64,000 bases of DNA from Gibbula magus (Eukaryota > Mollusca > Gastropoda > Trochida > Trochidae), in contig OW388293.1 of NCBI GenBank assembly GCA_936450465.1, positions 48,226,040 to 48,290,039 on the forward strand, written 5' to 3'. Numbering within the stretch: position 1 is the first letter of the stretch; every line of letters begins with the position of its first letter. The notes under the pieces were generated by a model, which was given only the letters and a program-made list of their open reading frames with translations, had not been told where the DNA came from and did no database searches. Shown here piece by piece: positions 12,011 to 24,240 of this stretch. Position numbers and translations under genes: made by a program.

Positions 12011-12842
12011 TTAGCTCATCAGGCATGAAAGGCCCGATGGGCTTATGGCATGGCATGGTGTCCGGCGTCCGTCCATCCGTCTATCCGTCCGTAAACTTTT
12101 CTCTTTTTCGACTTCTTCTCCAGAAACTCAACAGAGCTGAAAAGTTGTGTGCAGACTCCTTAGCCAATGGGGATACTAAATTGTAGATTTCGTGACATCC
12201 TTTAAAACCTATTTTCATCTTCTTCTCCAGTTCCAAAAGGTCTAGAGAGCTTAAATGTTGTGTGCAGACTCCTTGACCAATGGGGATTCTAAATTGTAGA
12301 TTTCGTGACCCCGTGACCCCAAATGGGGTCACAGGGGTCATATCCTTTAAAACCTATTTTCATCTTCTTCAGTTCCAAAAGGTCAAGATAGCTGAAAAGT
12401 TGTGTACAGACTCCTTGGCCAATGGGGATACTAAATTGTAGATTTTGTGACCCCGTGACCCCAAATGGGGTCACAGGGGTCACATCCTTAAAAAACCTAT
12501 TTTCATCTTCTTCTCCAGTTCCAAAAGTTCAAGATAGCTGAAAAGTTGTGTACAGACTCTTTGGCCAATGGGGATACTAAATTGTAGATTTCGTGAACCC
12601 GTGACCCCAAATGGGGTCACAGGGGTCACATCCTTTAAAACCCATTTTCATCTTCTTCTCCAGTTCCAAGAGGTCTAGAGAGCTGAAAAGTTGTGTACAG
12701 ACTCTTTGGCCAATGGGGATACTAAATTGTAGATTTCGTGACCTCATGACCCCAAATGGGGGCACAGTGGTCACATCCTTAAAAACCTATTTTCATCTTC
12801 TTCTCCAGTTCCAAAAGGTCTAGAGAGCTGAAAAGTTGGAGA
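12011..12842. mobile_element. Non-autonomous element with 145-bp hairpin repeats
   Basis: It begins with TTAGCTCATCAGGCATGAAAG, a run of the CATCAGGCATGAAAGGCCCG type followed by GTCCGTCCATCCGTC-like steps, a start I associate with repeats dispersed in mollusc genomes. It then has five tandem units. The phrase CCAATGGGGATACTAAATTG starts at 12164, 12277, 12419, 12565 and 12710 (spacings 113, 142, 146, 145). Most units include a near-perfect palindrome, GTGACCCC-GTGACCCC-AAA-TGGGGTCAC-GGGGTCAC (for example 12305-12341 and 12447 onward). Frames of 60-86 codons in both directions are by-products of the repeat period. The right end is abrupt near 12842. A Helitron-like or MITE-type origin is inferred, not shown. 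Confidence 0.7.
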
Positions 12843-12968
12843 TTCCTGAGAGTTGAATTGGTGACAAGGAACTATATGCATGATGAGTGGTATTTTTTAG
12901 AATAAATGTACATAAAGTAGATTTGTGAAGACGTACAGGGGAAATAATAATATGGAGAATATAGATAT

Positions 12969-13000
12969 ACACTGACGCACAAAAGAAACGCCACCAGATT
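12969..13000. mobile_element. Possible Tc1/mariner-type terminal fragment
   Basis: ACACTGACGCACAAAAGAAACGCC resembles the terminal GAGGTGCAAAAGAAAG of the TA-flanked element at 53131-53665 and Tc1-like ends in general. No opposite end was found nearby, so this is at most a solo end. Confidence 0.3.
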
Positions 13001-13399
13001 ATCAACACAGTAAAAACAACTATTGCTTCTGGAGAAAGCTTATTTTGAATTTTTTTATTATAAAAAAATACACATATATTCCATACATCAGAGTGTGAAA
13101 TACACCTTAGGTTGATGCAATCGCATATTCAAAACTGTTTTGCCAGAATGTTTTGCATTTAAGTTAAAAAAATATTAAATGTATAGATAACCTTCTTTGG
13201 CATAAGCTTATTGATGCATCATTACTGTAGGACATAATAAAACAATGCAAGAAGCCCTTTATGACTCTCATGTTTCGTCTAGTTATGGAGATTCCAAACC
13301 AATTGTTTAACACATGTGTTTTTCAGGAATATAAACAGATAATGTTTAGAATAGTTATGTTCTTGATACATAATAATAATGTTACTCTGTTTCAGTCGT

Positions 13400-13419
13400 A
13401 GTTATCTCTAGAGATAACT
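13400..13419. repeat. Perfect 20-bp palindrome
   Basis: AGTTATCTCTAGAGATAACT is fully self-complementary with no loop. Role unknown. Confidence 0.85.
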
Positions 13420-13909
13420 GAGTTTTATATTACGTTTACGAAACTGCTGGGGTTATATTGTCTATAAAGAAATCCACGATCTCTAGGATATCATATTTGG
13501 TATATGCATGTGTACAAATGCCTTTTGGCAAGATAACACGCATGCGCATATAAGACAGAAATGGCTCGAGGTTCTTAATCCTGGGCAGATGGAAAATCTG
13601 GTAACATTTAGCATGAGAATATTATGAAATATGAATTATTTAAATGGTAGTTATGGATTGATATGAAACACCACGTGTACGAGATTATCAAGTACTGTAT
13701 ATAGTATGCATACATACTTAATATCTCATGTGCGATATTATCATATTTAACCATTACGAATAATTAATATGAAATATCATTGCTTTATCATGGTGGAATC
13801 AGTATGAATTATTACGAGTAGGATATTTTGGATAAGCTATACCTATTATTACCTATATAGTACGTTAAATTAATATCAGATAAATATGAAGTTAGATATC
13901 GATGGTCAT

Positions 13910-14271
13910 TTAAAGGGGCAGTAGCACGTTTTTTCGCTCAAATAAGTTGATGAAATGTATTTGAAAAATAATTTCACCAATAGTAAAACATCCTTCTCTC
14001 TTCGGAAAATAAAGTTGAAAATGAGTGTACATGCTTCGGTAAAGCCATGGGAATCGTTTTTGTAATACAAAATAATAAATTGTGTTCACAATAAAATGGC
14101 CCCCATGCAATTTTTGCTTTGCACGCAACATAATTTTTACCACTACAGATAAATGGTTTGTGTAAGAAGATGTTTTACCATCTAAAGTTGATTTTAATGA
14201 CATAAACTATCATTATAAATGGGAAATTTGAAAAAATAAATTTTGCAAAAAACGTGCTACTGCCCCTTTAA
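13910..14271. mobile_element. TTAA-flanked MITE, copy 1
   Basis: Terminal inverted repeats AGGGGCAGTAGCACGTTTTTT (left, with continuing homology) and its complement (right, ending GTGCTACTGCCCCT) enclose about 354 bp and are flanked on each side by TTAA (13910-13913 and 14268-14271). TTAA target duplication is typical of piggyBac-superfamily transposition. The interior has no transposase and is AT-rich. The 97-codon minus-strand frame inside it is incidental. Related copies lie at 49768-50129 and, decayed, at 21996-22355. Confidence 0.85.
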
Positions 14272-14274
14272 AAG

Positions 14275-15240
14275 ATACATTAACACAAATTTGGATCTTC
14301 TCCCATGTATTTTCTTGGCTTAGAATACTTTAAATGTTTTTGAAAAGCCAAATTTATTACCATAATTAGCTGTAACATATATGTTCATTATACATGTCTT
14401 GATGATATATCATTGCTTTTTAATTAATACATGAACTGGTTAGTTTTTGAAATATAATAAACCTTAAGCATAATTCTTCTCCCTTACAATAAACGCAGTA
14501 TGACATACCCATGTATATGTGGATAACATTGACAGGCGGAGCACATCATTTTTATTATATCAGTTTACTGTGAGATCAAATATTCGATTGTAAGAGATAG
14601 ATTGGAAAGTAATAATCACCGAAAAAACATGTTTATTCAATAACTGTTTCCAAGAAGAGATATTTTCCAAAATGGGTCTTTCACAGAATAGGATTAGAAA
14701 CTCTACATTTCTCTGAAACATATCACTCTCAATTTAAGTGAAATAGAAATAACGATTTAGGGAACTCTGTGACATGTCTCCTCGATCCAAGGATGAAATG
14801 TATTTAAAAAAGAGTGTATTGTAGTGTACGTTTTTTGCACATTTCGTTTTTTTGCAGCTTGGAGAAAATAACGAATAGTAGTTCATCTTCATTGTAATAT
14901 CAAATGTCCCACAGAAAAGGCAGGTAAGATGTAGTAAGACAAGACAGATATGGGACTTAATTATGATTTTGATGGGTATTATTTTGACAACATATAAAAT
15001 ATGTTTCCAGACAAACAGAAACCATCATTCAAGAAAAGTTCACAAATTACACTAAAAATATTTATTATTCAATATTTCATTGACTTCAGGCCCCAGGGAG
15101 CGTAAACAAAACTAAGATGATGATAACAACCACGTGCCTACTTCAAATTCTGAAAAGAACCATTCGTTATAGAACACGAATCAGACCGTGATAGCATTGA
15201 TGTCAACACGATGTCAAACATGCCTCATGTGCTTTACATT
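14275..15240. other. AT-rich spacer, no gene seen
   Basis: No long frame, repeat array or RNA gene was recognised here. Confidence 0.55.
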
Positions 15241-15244
15241 GGTA

Positions 15245-15353
15245 TTTGGCGAAAGGAAGAGCAATCCAAAATGGCGGAGGTTCACTTCCGGTATCTGCCG
15301 GAACCACATGGGAGTGCAAATGCCACGGCGCCTTCTGTAAACAGACTTGTTAC
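15245..15353 (+). CDS. Candidate promoter-proximal first coding exon
   Basis: AAAATGGCGGAGG at 15268 combines a YY1-like ATGGCGG word with a start codon (ATG 15271), and ACTTCCGG, an ETS/GABP-type word, follows at once. This layout is known from TATA-less housekeeping promoters. The frame opens MAEVHFRYLPEPHG and runs 27 codons to GTTAC|GTGAGTC, a consensus donor at 15353/15354; read through, it would stop at once. The stretch is GC-rich within an AT-rich neighbourhood. No matching downstream exon could be picked out in the following 6 kb, which is AT-rich, so the rest of the gene may lie beyond long introns, or this may be a stranded fragment. No family recognised. Confidence 0.35.
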
Positions 15354-15359
15354 GTGAGT

Positions 15360-18260
15360 CAGCGGTGTGCCCTGTTTAAAAATCAAGTCTCTGCCACTGT
15401 ATGTTGAATGCTTATCGTAAAAGGGGCAGTTCAAGCTTATCTTGAATGTAGCACGTCAACACAACCAAATCAACACTCCACATTTACAACCCATGTCAAC
15501 ATTGAGTCATGATATTATCAGCTATTTAAAAAAATACTACCCATTTCATAAGACTGTGAGTCAGTCCATTGAATAAAATACAGATCCCAATAAACAATTT
15601 AATACGCATTTTACGATTATTAACATTTGATGAATGGGGCATAATTAATTATACCATATTAGGATATTAGTCATGGGAACATTGGTGGACCGACGCACAT
15701 GTGCCGTATTAAATGATTTTCTAATAGAATCAGGCATATGAAATAGTCCAAGGCTAAGTCGCTGATTAAATTTGTATCGTCATGAATAAATATAATGAAA
15801 CTAGTTGATCCTCTTAAAGGAAAATCATGAAATCGAAGTTTCTTAAACAGTCCAATGATTTAATGCGTGCACTCGTACAAACCCTTCACATTAATGTCGT
15901 ATTAAAGTAGGCCTAACCCTTCCGCAAACCGTTCGCTAAGGCAGAAGTACTCCGAACGTCTCCTATTATCCAGAAAATCGAATTACCTCCAATCCAAGCT
16001 TTGCTTTCCACTCCAGAGACGAAACTAACGTTATTTGTCCACAATTTAATATGCGGGTTTACAACTGCCCCAATAGACTTATACATTGATGATAGATCTC
16101 GCAGTTGAAATAACTCATCTTACAGGATTTCACGTACAGACACGTTATTACATGGTGTTAGATATACAGTTTATAGATCTCGCTGTGTGAAGCATGACTC
16201 TTATACAATGTCATACAAACCCTGGTGTTATGATTACTTGAAGTGGAAAAGGCTCGACTGATTTACAGTTTCATCCATAAGTATAAAACGTTGTCATGCT
16301 TTATGGATATTGTATTGTCAAATACGATCTCTTACATAACATTATTAATTGAAATACAATCTCTATATAGTTGCACTGTATAGATTTAATCATGTAAAGC
16401 AAACCTAGACAGATATGCAAGCCCTTGTATTGCAGCAAGATTCATTTTCAATTACATAAACAGGCTCGTTATTCCATTCAATATGTAGTATCCGCTACCA
16501 CAGTCTTGGTTTCCGACCAGGCTCCCTTGGTCAGTTACGCTGCGCCACTGTAGCGCAGCGCAGCTGCTGCAGGGAACCAGGATGAGTATCCGGTAAAACC
16601 CGACGTGTTGTCCCTTTCATCAAACTGTGAACAGGGGCTTCGTTAAAGTGAACTTCTGAGCGTAAATTTACCACTTTCGGAGGCTGTCATGTTTCGGTTT
16701 AGAGCGAGCTTATGTGTAAAATTATGCAATGCCTTCTGTCAGCCATCTATACACGCATACACCTACATTTTAACCTAATGTCCTTTGACACATTACACAA
16801 ATGGAGAACGCATTTTAAACAATTTCATACAAACTTTAACCCATGGTGTAACTTACTAAGTACTTGAGGTAAAATAACGTCTCTGATACGAGTATGTATT
16901 GATAACGGTATATTGAACTGTACCTAACAGTCACTATTGTTTATTAAAGGAGTTGATTATCCACAAATATCTTTGTCTGCTCTATAATAGCAACTTCTAG
17001 AACCCCTCTCATCCTTGGCGATGCAGTGTGGTTTATATCTCAGTCTAAAGACAATCTTTCATATTTCATATATCGAGTTACACCTCTGATAAGGCTTATA
17101 AATAAGGATTCCTTCGGGTATAAACTCGACGGTTGAATCGTCTGAAAAGCGAATTTTAGCATGGTGCCAGACAGTGTTTTGCGCTTTGAGTAGAGTTGGT
17201 AGTAGACTTGCTTTATATGTAGATCTTTTAGTTCGTATTTCAAGTTCATACAATGATACACCTACTAAAATTCAGGAAATAAATTGAAAATGCGTAATTA
17301 AGTACGTGTTTGACAAATTGAATTAGTTTTCAAATGAGCTATAACAAATGGCTCTACTTATCGCCGTTATTGAGGAGAACATTTAAAAAAACGCGTACCG
17401 GACAAAACGCGAATGTTCACCAAAATTTCAGCTTTCTCGAAAAAGCAAAAATCTTGTATTATGGCCAATAATGGCACTAGTCCTAATCGATGTGGAATGC
17501 ACTTGTCTAGATATTGGTAAAAGTTTTGTGAGACTATCTTGATCAGTTTTTTTGGATATTAAGGTTTGAATTTTTCATTCAAGAGGAGATAACTCATGAA
17601 AGAAATCGAAAATCAAAATTCGAACTACGTACAGAACTAGATTATGTTACAGGCTATCATCCCTGAATCTTTCTTAACACAAACGGTAAACGTCTGGACA
17701 AAAAGGTTAAATGGTGTAAAAAGACAGAAAAAAGACACGATAATAACAAAAGATATTTTAGAATTCGACTTGAATTATGTACCCTAAGAATGTTCAAATC
17801 AGATGGAATGATAGTGGTGCCAATGTATCCCCTTGTTTGTCAGACTAAATATGACACTAACGCAATAGGGACATCTAGTCACGTGCATGGCTAACATTAT
17901 CTCCATTTCTGTCATGTTTAAGAGTCAGTCTGGGACTTGGTTTCATATAAATTTATTTTAAAACGATACCTGCAGTTAACACTTATATGTGACAGCACTG
18001 AGAAAAATGAAATGCACGTAAAATACCCATGCGGTAACAATAAATCAAAACATTAGCTTAAAGGGAATCGGTGCTGGATATTTTCAAAAAGAAAAGAAAT
18101 CAGTTATTATTCTCTGTAAAGGACAATCATAATGCTTGATCATGTGTAGTAAATACAGGAACGGACTTTTATGCACAATCTGATTAAGTTAAACATTCAA
18201 AATTCTATGTTCTTATTCCACAACCATCAGATACATAATTATGATATAAGTTTGGACAGC
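15360..18260. other. Spacer, no gene assigned
   Basis: AT-rich DNA. An inverted pair, GCTGCGCC-ACTGTA-GCGCAGC, lies near 16540-16562 in a locally GC-rich patch (16500-16620). I see no reliable exon. If the exon at 15271 is real this stretch would be its intron. Confidence 0.45.
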
Positions 18261-18264
18261 ATAA

Positions 18265-18665
18265 AATAACTACCGTTATTAAACTCTACTAATCATTCTT
18301 AAATTACATGTTACCAATTTCAGAATGGTTATGAAAATGAAAATTGTCAATCCCATTTTACCAAACTTCTGATTTACAGCACATGAGTTGCGTTGGAGTT
18401 TAAAAAATAAAACCGCCTGAACAATATACTTACTGCCGCTAGAAAAGTCTTCAAATCATTTTAAAATTGCATGTTACTACATTCGAGAACTTTTGAAAAA
18501 TTAAAGTGGTCAATTCTGGTTTCACCAAACATCAGACTCACATAATATAAGTTGTGCTGGAGTTTTGAAAAAAACCCGCTTGAACAACATAATAACTGCC
18601 GCTAGGAAATTCTACTAATCATCCTAAAATTGCATGTCACCAAATTCCGAAAATGTGGAGTTCTG
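18265..18665. repeat. About 163-bp tandem repeat, 2.5 units
   Basis: ACTGCCGCTAG-AAA-TCT recurs at 18432 and 18595, and the parallel motifs AATTGCATGTTAC, TTTTACCAAAC and GTTG-GTTGGAGTTT recur at the same spacing. Units are diverged, so the array is old. Confidence 0.75.
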
Positions 18666-18669
18666 AGTT

Positions 18670-19840
18670 CATTAAATACGACAAGTAGCTCAGTGATGTT
18701 CAGGACTAATTATAACGGTTCTTGGTTAGATAGTCCTTCCTGTCATATCTTGACGAGGCAAACTAACAATTAAGATATCCTGGACCTCTGAATTAGTTGA
18801 TGATTCATAAAACCTTTGTCACATGGCGGCAATGATTGCCCGGTCCGCAGTGGGAAGCAAATAATAGACCAGTCTGCTGCAAATGGAAGAAAATCGAAAA
18901 TGATAGCTGAGAATATTTCAATCCTTTGACAACTGTTTTGTCTAGTATCAAAATGCCAAACCTTTTTGAACTTTGCATTGTAGTTTTGTGAATAATCAAT
19001 GGTAGCTAGACGTATTTATGTGTATATTTGATATATCCATTTGATATTAACGATTTAAGTCCGTATGGACAAATATATATTCGTTGATAATTCTACAATG
19101 GGAATATGAAATCCTAATGAGACCACGTGTACAGATTATTCAAACATTCATACTATTAATTTGTACAGGAGAAACTATAGAAATAAATTGTGTTTAAATG
19201 TCAAAATTTGAATAAAATAAAATAAAGAGAAGCCTCTGCGATTTGTTCATTTTCCTTATACTGAGCTCTGTAAACTTGCCTCATTGTAGACTTGCCTCGG
19301 CTCTTCAAATTTAAGGGGTCTGGATGACAGACTAGAGAAACTACTTCATTTTCGCTTTTTGCATTTCGCATCCTCAATTATTTACTACAAGGTCAAATTT
19401 AATGATAAAATAACCTTTAGCTAAAGCAAAACTAAATGTCCTACCCCACCGCAGGCACATTAACAAGCAAATGTTTAGAGAACACGTTGATCCAATAATA
19501 ACGGAACAAGTCTACCATGCACTTCTTAACACCAAACTCATCCATTATTCTACCAGCACAGTCAAAAAGTCCTCAAGCGTTATCATGTCCCCAAAAGTCC
19601 TTCCCCCTCCCAAGCGTTCGCTGTTTGACCCCGTCCTTCTATAATTCCTCAAGCTCGTGATCGATCTGTACAGACCTGTCACTGGCAGCGCCATCAGCTA
19701 ATTCAGTAGATATAATTGAATCTCTGTTTTCCCAGATTACAAATACAAGGTCAGCTGTTATTCACAGCTGCGGGTCATCCTGTCAGTACACTGCCATCAA
19801 CTTCCTATCATCTCCTCATCACCAAATACCCTCCCCTACA
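18670..19840. other. AT-rich spacer, no gene seen
   Basis: Contains only frames of about 60 codons with random composition. Confidence 0.5.
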
Positions 19841-19844
19841 ATCC

Positions 19845-20110
19845 CAACATTCGTCTGAAGATGTGTTATTAAATTAAGACGTTGAAATAACTTTATTCCC
19901 ACATGCAAATGAACACATTCAAATAATGTAAGACCCACATGTATTTGGAAAGGGTTTAAATAATGTCATATCCAAGTTCGTCTGAAGACGTGCAAATAAT
20001 GTCATACCTAAATGCATCTGATCATGTGCAAATAAGTGTGTACCAACATGCATCTGAAGACGTTGAAGTATTTCCTACCCACATGTATCAGAAGAACTTG
20101 GCGTCCATGT
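19845..20110. repeat. 36-37-bp minisatellite
   Basis: About seven imperfect units around CATGCATCTGAAGACGTG-AAATAATGT. Because the period is near a multiple of three, a 70-codon frame (19963-20175) shows a 12-residue repeat of the SEDVQIMSYLNAS type. This looks like a by-product of the minisatellite rather than a protein. Confidence 0.75.
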
Positions 20111-20119
20111 TCATATTCC

Positions 20120-21990
20120 TGGGTCGACGATCTCTAATATTTCTGATTCAACCGCATCTAAGTATTTGTTTCTGAAAATAGATTTCATTTAGACTGTTGA
20201 AATCACATACTCCGTGTCTGAGTGGAAATCGGGCTCACGGACTTCAAATAAGAATAGCATTGTAATCGCGCATCTTCACAATAAAATGGACATTCCTTAA
20301 GTGTACATATCTATCTTCTGATGTAATGATATTCTCTCGATATAGCCATTTCGCTTTCATAAGTTCATCCTGATATCGTAAATTTTGAATTCTCACTGAT
20401 CAGGACCGATATTTTCAGAACTCACTTAATGCTAAGTTAGTCGCAAGCCAATGGTTATTTGCTGTACTTATAACTATTTTGACACTAAGAGAGTTTCGGA
20501 AATCTAGACCATGAAATACAATATATTTCCTGTATAATGCTCAAATTCATTCAATGGAACATTTTAATCCCCAATTTCTCTATTTAGTCACGCCATCATG
20601 TTTTCCATCTTGGCAACCCTCAACTCCCTCAACCATAGCCCCATTACCGCTCTCCTCGGGGGCAAAACACCCCTTTCAAAAGTCCCCCGTTGCATGAACT
20701 GCAGGGAAGTTCTATCGATTTACTGCGAGCCTGGTGTGACTGCAATGGAATTAAATGACCATCGTTAGAAAGACTGAAAATCTCAACTATTAGCCCAAGC
20801 GATCAGAGTTAATTTGGGTAACTGCAGAATGAGTTAGTCCCCGGGGGATGAGGGTGTGGGTTAGAGTAGATGAGGGGTGAATCTCAATCAGGGGGGGGGG
20901 GGGACACAGGGTGAGTCCCGTGTCATGCAAGTGTAATGACATTGCGGTGAAGTAGTCACTAAGAGATGGTTAGCTTGATTGTATCAGCGTCAGTTACCAT
21001 AGAATTGTGAACCTGTTTACAGTCAGTGAAGAACTTAGTATCTTTATCACTTGTCTGGTCGTTAGAATAACATCGAGACATTTGAATGAGACATGATGAG
21101 ACGGTTTATCGATTCGGTCCTGCAATGGTGAAATAACAAACTGGTCATGTACCAGAGAGGCAAATTTTCTGGTTGTCAATTTCTTGTAATGGACACGACT
21201 TTTTGAAGTAATACCGCTTGCTGGCTGAGACAATTTATCGATCTGGTCTTCAGATTTGAAATAAAAAAGCTCTTATTGCAAGGTTGGATAGCAAACTTTG
21301 TATGATTTAGTACCGGACTATTTAGAGGCCCAACTTCTTCTTCAGACGCCATGCCAATTTATATTTGGTTATGGAGATAAAAATCGTTGAACACTAGTTC
21401 GGTCTAATATATTTTTTTAAAAGATAACTTTGATGCAGTTGAAGATATCAAACTCTCTGCTATTATCGTTTTAATTATAATGTTTTACCTTTGAGCGTGA
21501 ATGCAGAAATGTAAGTTCAATGTTTGTGATATTGTGTGTCCCGAAAGTTGAAAAGTAATCTTTTTTTTAAAAAAAAGTATTCAAATAATATTTACTATGT
21601 CTGAAAGAATAAAGCTTTTTAGAAACTAATAAGGGTGATTGGATGACATAGTCTTTATTGTACGACGCTTCAATACAAAGTCTTTTATTGTTCTTAAGTA
21701 TCCTGAAGACGATACAAGAATCTGTATAAACGTCTAACCCTCAGAATAAAGGGTTTGTCATTCATATAACTGTCTTAACTTGACTTCCAACTTGTACAAT
21801 GCCACTCAAAGGAGAAATTTAGAACATTACCATAATAAACAATACATTCGTTGTTATTGCAGCTGGCGTGAATGCAAAGCGCTCATAAAATTCTCTGTGT
21901 TTTAAAATGCTTGTCCGTCATCATTATAGACTGCAATGTAATGGTTTGTCCTTATAAAGGAGCTGTTACCCAAAACCGTAACGCATTTAC
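20120..21990. other. Spacer with G13 tract
   Basis: AT-rich, no gene seen. An uninterrupted run of 13 G lies at 20891-20903 in a locally GC-rich patch (20820-20925). Confidence 0.5.
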
Positions 21991-21995
21991 TCATC

Positions 21996-22355
21996 AAAGG
22001 GGCAATTGCACGTTATTTTCGCTTATATATGTCGATGAAATGTATTTGATAATGAAGTCAGCAATAATTAAACACCCTCCTCTCTTCGGAAAATCAAGTT
22101 AAAAATGAGTGTACATGGTTCGGTGAAAATCTTTTTAATAATTCGAAATAATATAATGTGTTCACAGTTAAATGGCCGGATTTTATGTTTTACTTTATCG
22201 CAACATCGTTGTTACCACTTCGGATTATTGGTTTGTGTAATAAGATCTTTTACCCTCTAAAGTAATTTTAAATGATATGAACTTAAATTATATTTATATT
22301 ATTATTATATTAATTTGAATTTTGTTGAAAAAACATGCATGATACTCCCCCTTCA
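21996..22355. mobile_element. TTAA-type MITE, decayed copy 2
   Basis: The interior matches the copies at 13910 and 49768 (for example GTCGATGAAATGTATTTG, CTCTTCGGAAAAT, AATGAGTGTACATG, ATGGCC). The ends are degraded (AAAGGGGCAATTGCACG ... GATACTCCCCCTTCA) and no clear TTAA pair remains. Confidence 0.75.
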
Positions 22356-22454
22356 GGTAGCCTTATTGTATTGGTAAAGGATTGCACTAAGGTTAACCTT
22401 ATTGTTAATCTTGTTTCAAATCCCCCCTCAATGCATAACACGCGCCGGTCTCAA

Positions 22455-22585
22455 TCGCTGGCTAATTCATGCCTTGCCAAATTTTCTTTACTTTCCTGTG
22501 CAACTGAAATAGCGCTGCACTTGAACGGCAAAACTTTTCATGGGAAATTCAAGGAAATGCGGCAAGGCTGACATTAGCCAGTGAT
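22455..22585. repeat. Inverted-repeat pair, about 130 bp
   Basis: CGCTGGCTAATTCATGCCTTGCC at the left is nearly complementary to GGCAAGGCTGACATTAGCCAG at the right. This could be a short fold-back element. The frames within it are not convincing. Confidence 0.5.
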
Positions 22586-23854
22586 GATTACTGGATCGAG
22601 TTATGCCTTGCAATGCGAAGTTGGCTAGCTTTTTTGCAATGACTCGCAGATATTTGAACACATTTGGCATACTACAACAACAGAAAATGACATTTCAGCA
22701 AAAGTAAAAACGACTTCTCCTCCAGTAAATATATTTATGTAGTAAATATACTTGTCCAACTCGTTATTCTGTCACTTCTACTTGCTTTATGACATGTGCA
22801 GTCGTGGTCATACAGTCATGTGTCATTCATTCCTTTGCCGTATACTCATAATCACATCTCTGACATTTTCCTTACACACTGAAGGTCAGCAGTGACTGAA
22901 ATTATACTTAATAACCATTACTTAGACCCATGTAGCTTTACATGTGTACCGAATTGCTTATTTGTGTTTTTGGTATCACCAGTAAAATGTCACATAGCAC
23001 ATGATCAACATATCTTATTACGTGGTTTGCAGTGTGAGGTTGACATAGCCTTGATGTTGGGGATGGATCCTTTTCTGTTAATGTATATTTGAGATTTGTT
23101 TTTTAACTTTAATTTTGGAAATATATTGAGAGACACTCTCGATTGCTCAGTAGACAATTTCTACAATTTAACACAAGGTGTTTAGCATGATTTACTTTTC
23201 AGAAACTGTCATCTAAATATTGAAATTTATGTAAAATAAAAAAGCGTGGCAGGGAAATTCAAGGAAACTAGGAAATAGTTAGCAAGGAGCCTATGACGAC
23301 TGTGAGTTAACATACTCATACATTATACGCTTGAGATGGTGCCGCGCATGACAGGAAGGGGATATAAGGGGAAAAGAGTGTTAATTGTGTAACAGACCTT
23401 CCAGAACTGACAAAGAGGTTCAATATCGTGTTCAAACGACACAGGTTCAATAATAAGCCAGCCCAATTAGATAGTAAAACTGAGTATGTCTAAAACCTTG
23501 CAACACGGACACTGTCCTTATTTCTATTCATATAAAGACCCACTTACCCCGACCATATAACATTTCGCTGATTTTGCCTTACGTAACTGTCTAAAAAGCA
23601 TATTTACCTTTGTCCTTATACAAGAAAATTATATATATACACGCCCCGTAAACGTACTATGGCAGCAGATGTCAACACTGTTTAATACTGGATGTGACTA
23701 TTGCTGGACCCGTAATTCTGCAATGTGTTTTGCAACAATTCTTATCGTTGGCCAATATGGCGGCGGCACTGAGATGTATTACACATTTCATAAGGATTAT
23801 AACGATGTTAACACGTCTCATTCATTGACTCATGGGTATGATGAACATATAGAA

Positions 23855-23992
23855 TACTAAACGAAGTCCAGTTTTATAACATGTTTATGAAACGAGTGAA
23901 TGGTTTGGTATTTTAACGAGCGAAAGCGAGTTAAATACCGATGCCATTCACGCGTTTCATAAACATGTTATCAAACGGGACCGTGTTTAGTA
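23855..23992. repeat. Large near-perfect fold-back (138 bp)
   Basis: TACTAAAC...TTATAACATGTTTATGAAACG on the left arm pairs with CGTTTCATAAACATGTTAT...GTTTAGTA on the right arm, with GTGAATGG/CCATTCAC and GGTATTTTAAC/GTTAAATACC further in. The apex is GAGC-GAAA-GCGA. Arms are about 62 nt with few mismatches. Confidence 0.9.
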
Positions 23993-24240
23993 TTTTATTT
24001 ATTACTCAATGATGTAAATAGCGCTGAATTGCAAGAAAATGTTGTTAATGACGCTCACTTGCAAATATGTCACCCACTATTGTAGTAGCGCGGCTAAGAT
24101 TGTGACGTCAACCAAAAACGAGTAAGACGTCACGTGTCGTTACGGCAGCACGCGGTGGTAATCACACATGTGTGTAACCAACTCATTGTTATCTAATGAG
24201 TGATCTCACAACGATTGAGTAATAAAATATTTTATTTCAC
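23989..24240. mobile_element. Inverted-repeat module beside the fold-back
   Basis: TATTTTATTTATTACTCAATG near 23991 is inverted at about 24217-24236 as ATTGAGTAATAAAATATTTT, enclosing about 250 bp with paired GACGTCA words. It may be one MITE together with the fold-back. Confidence 0.5.

Noticed and set aside
12081..12823. Overlapping 60-86-codon frames on both strands
   Set aside because: They are translations of the 145-bp repeat and repeat the same words in each unit.
13910..14203. 97-codon minus-strand frame
   Set aside because: It lies inside a TTAA-flanked MITE and is interrupted in the other two copies.
19963..20175. 70-codon frame with a 12-residue repeat
   Set aside because: The repeat follows the 36-37-bp minisatellite, and the units drift in length, which would break a real frame.
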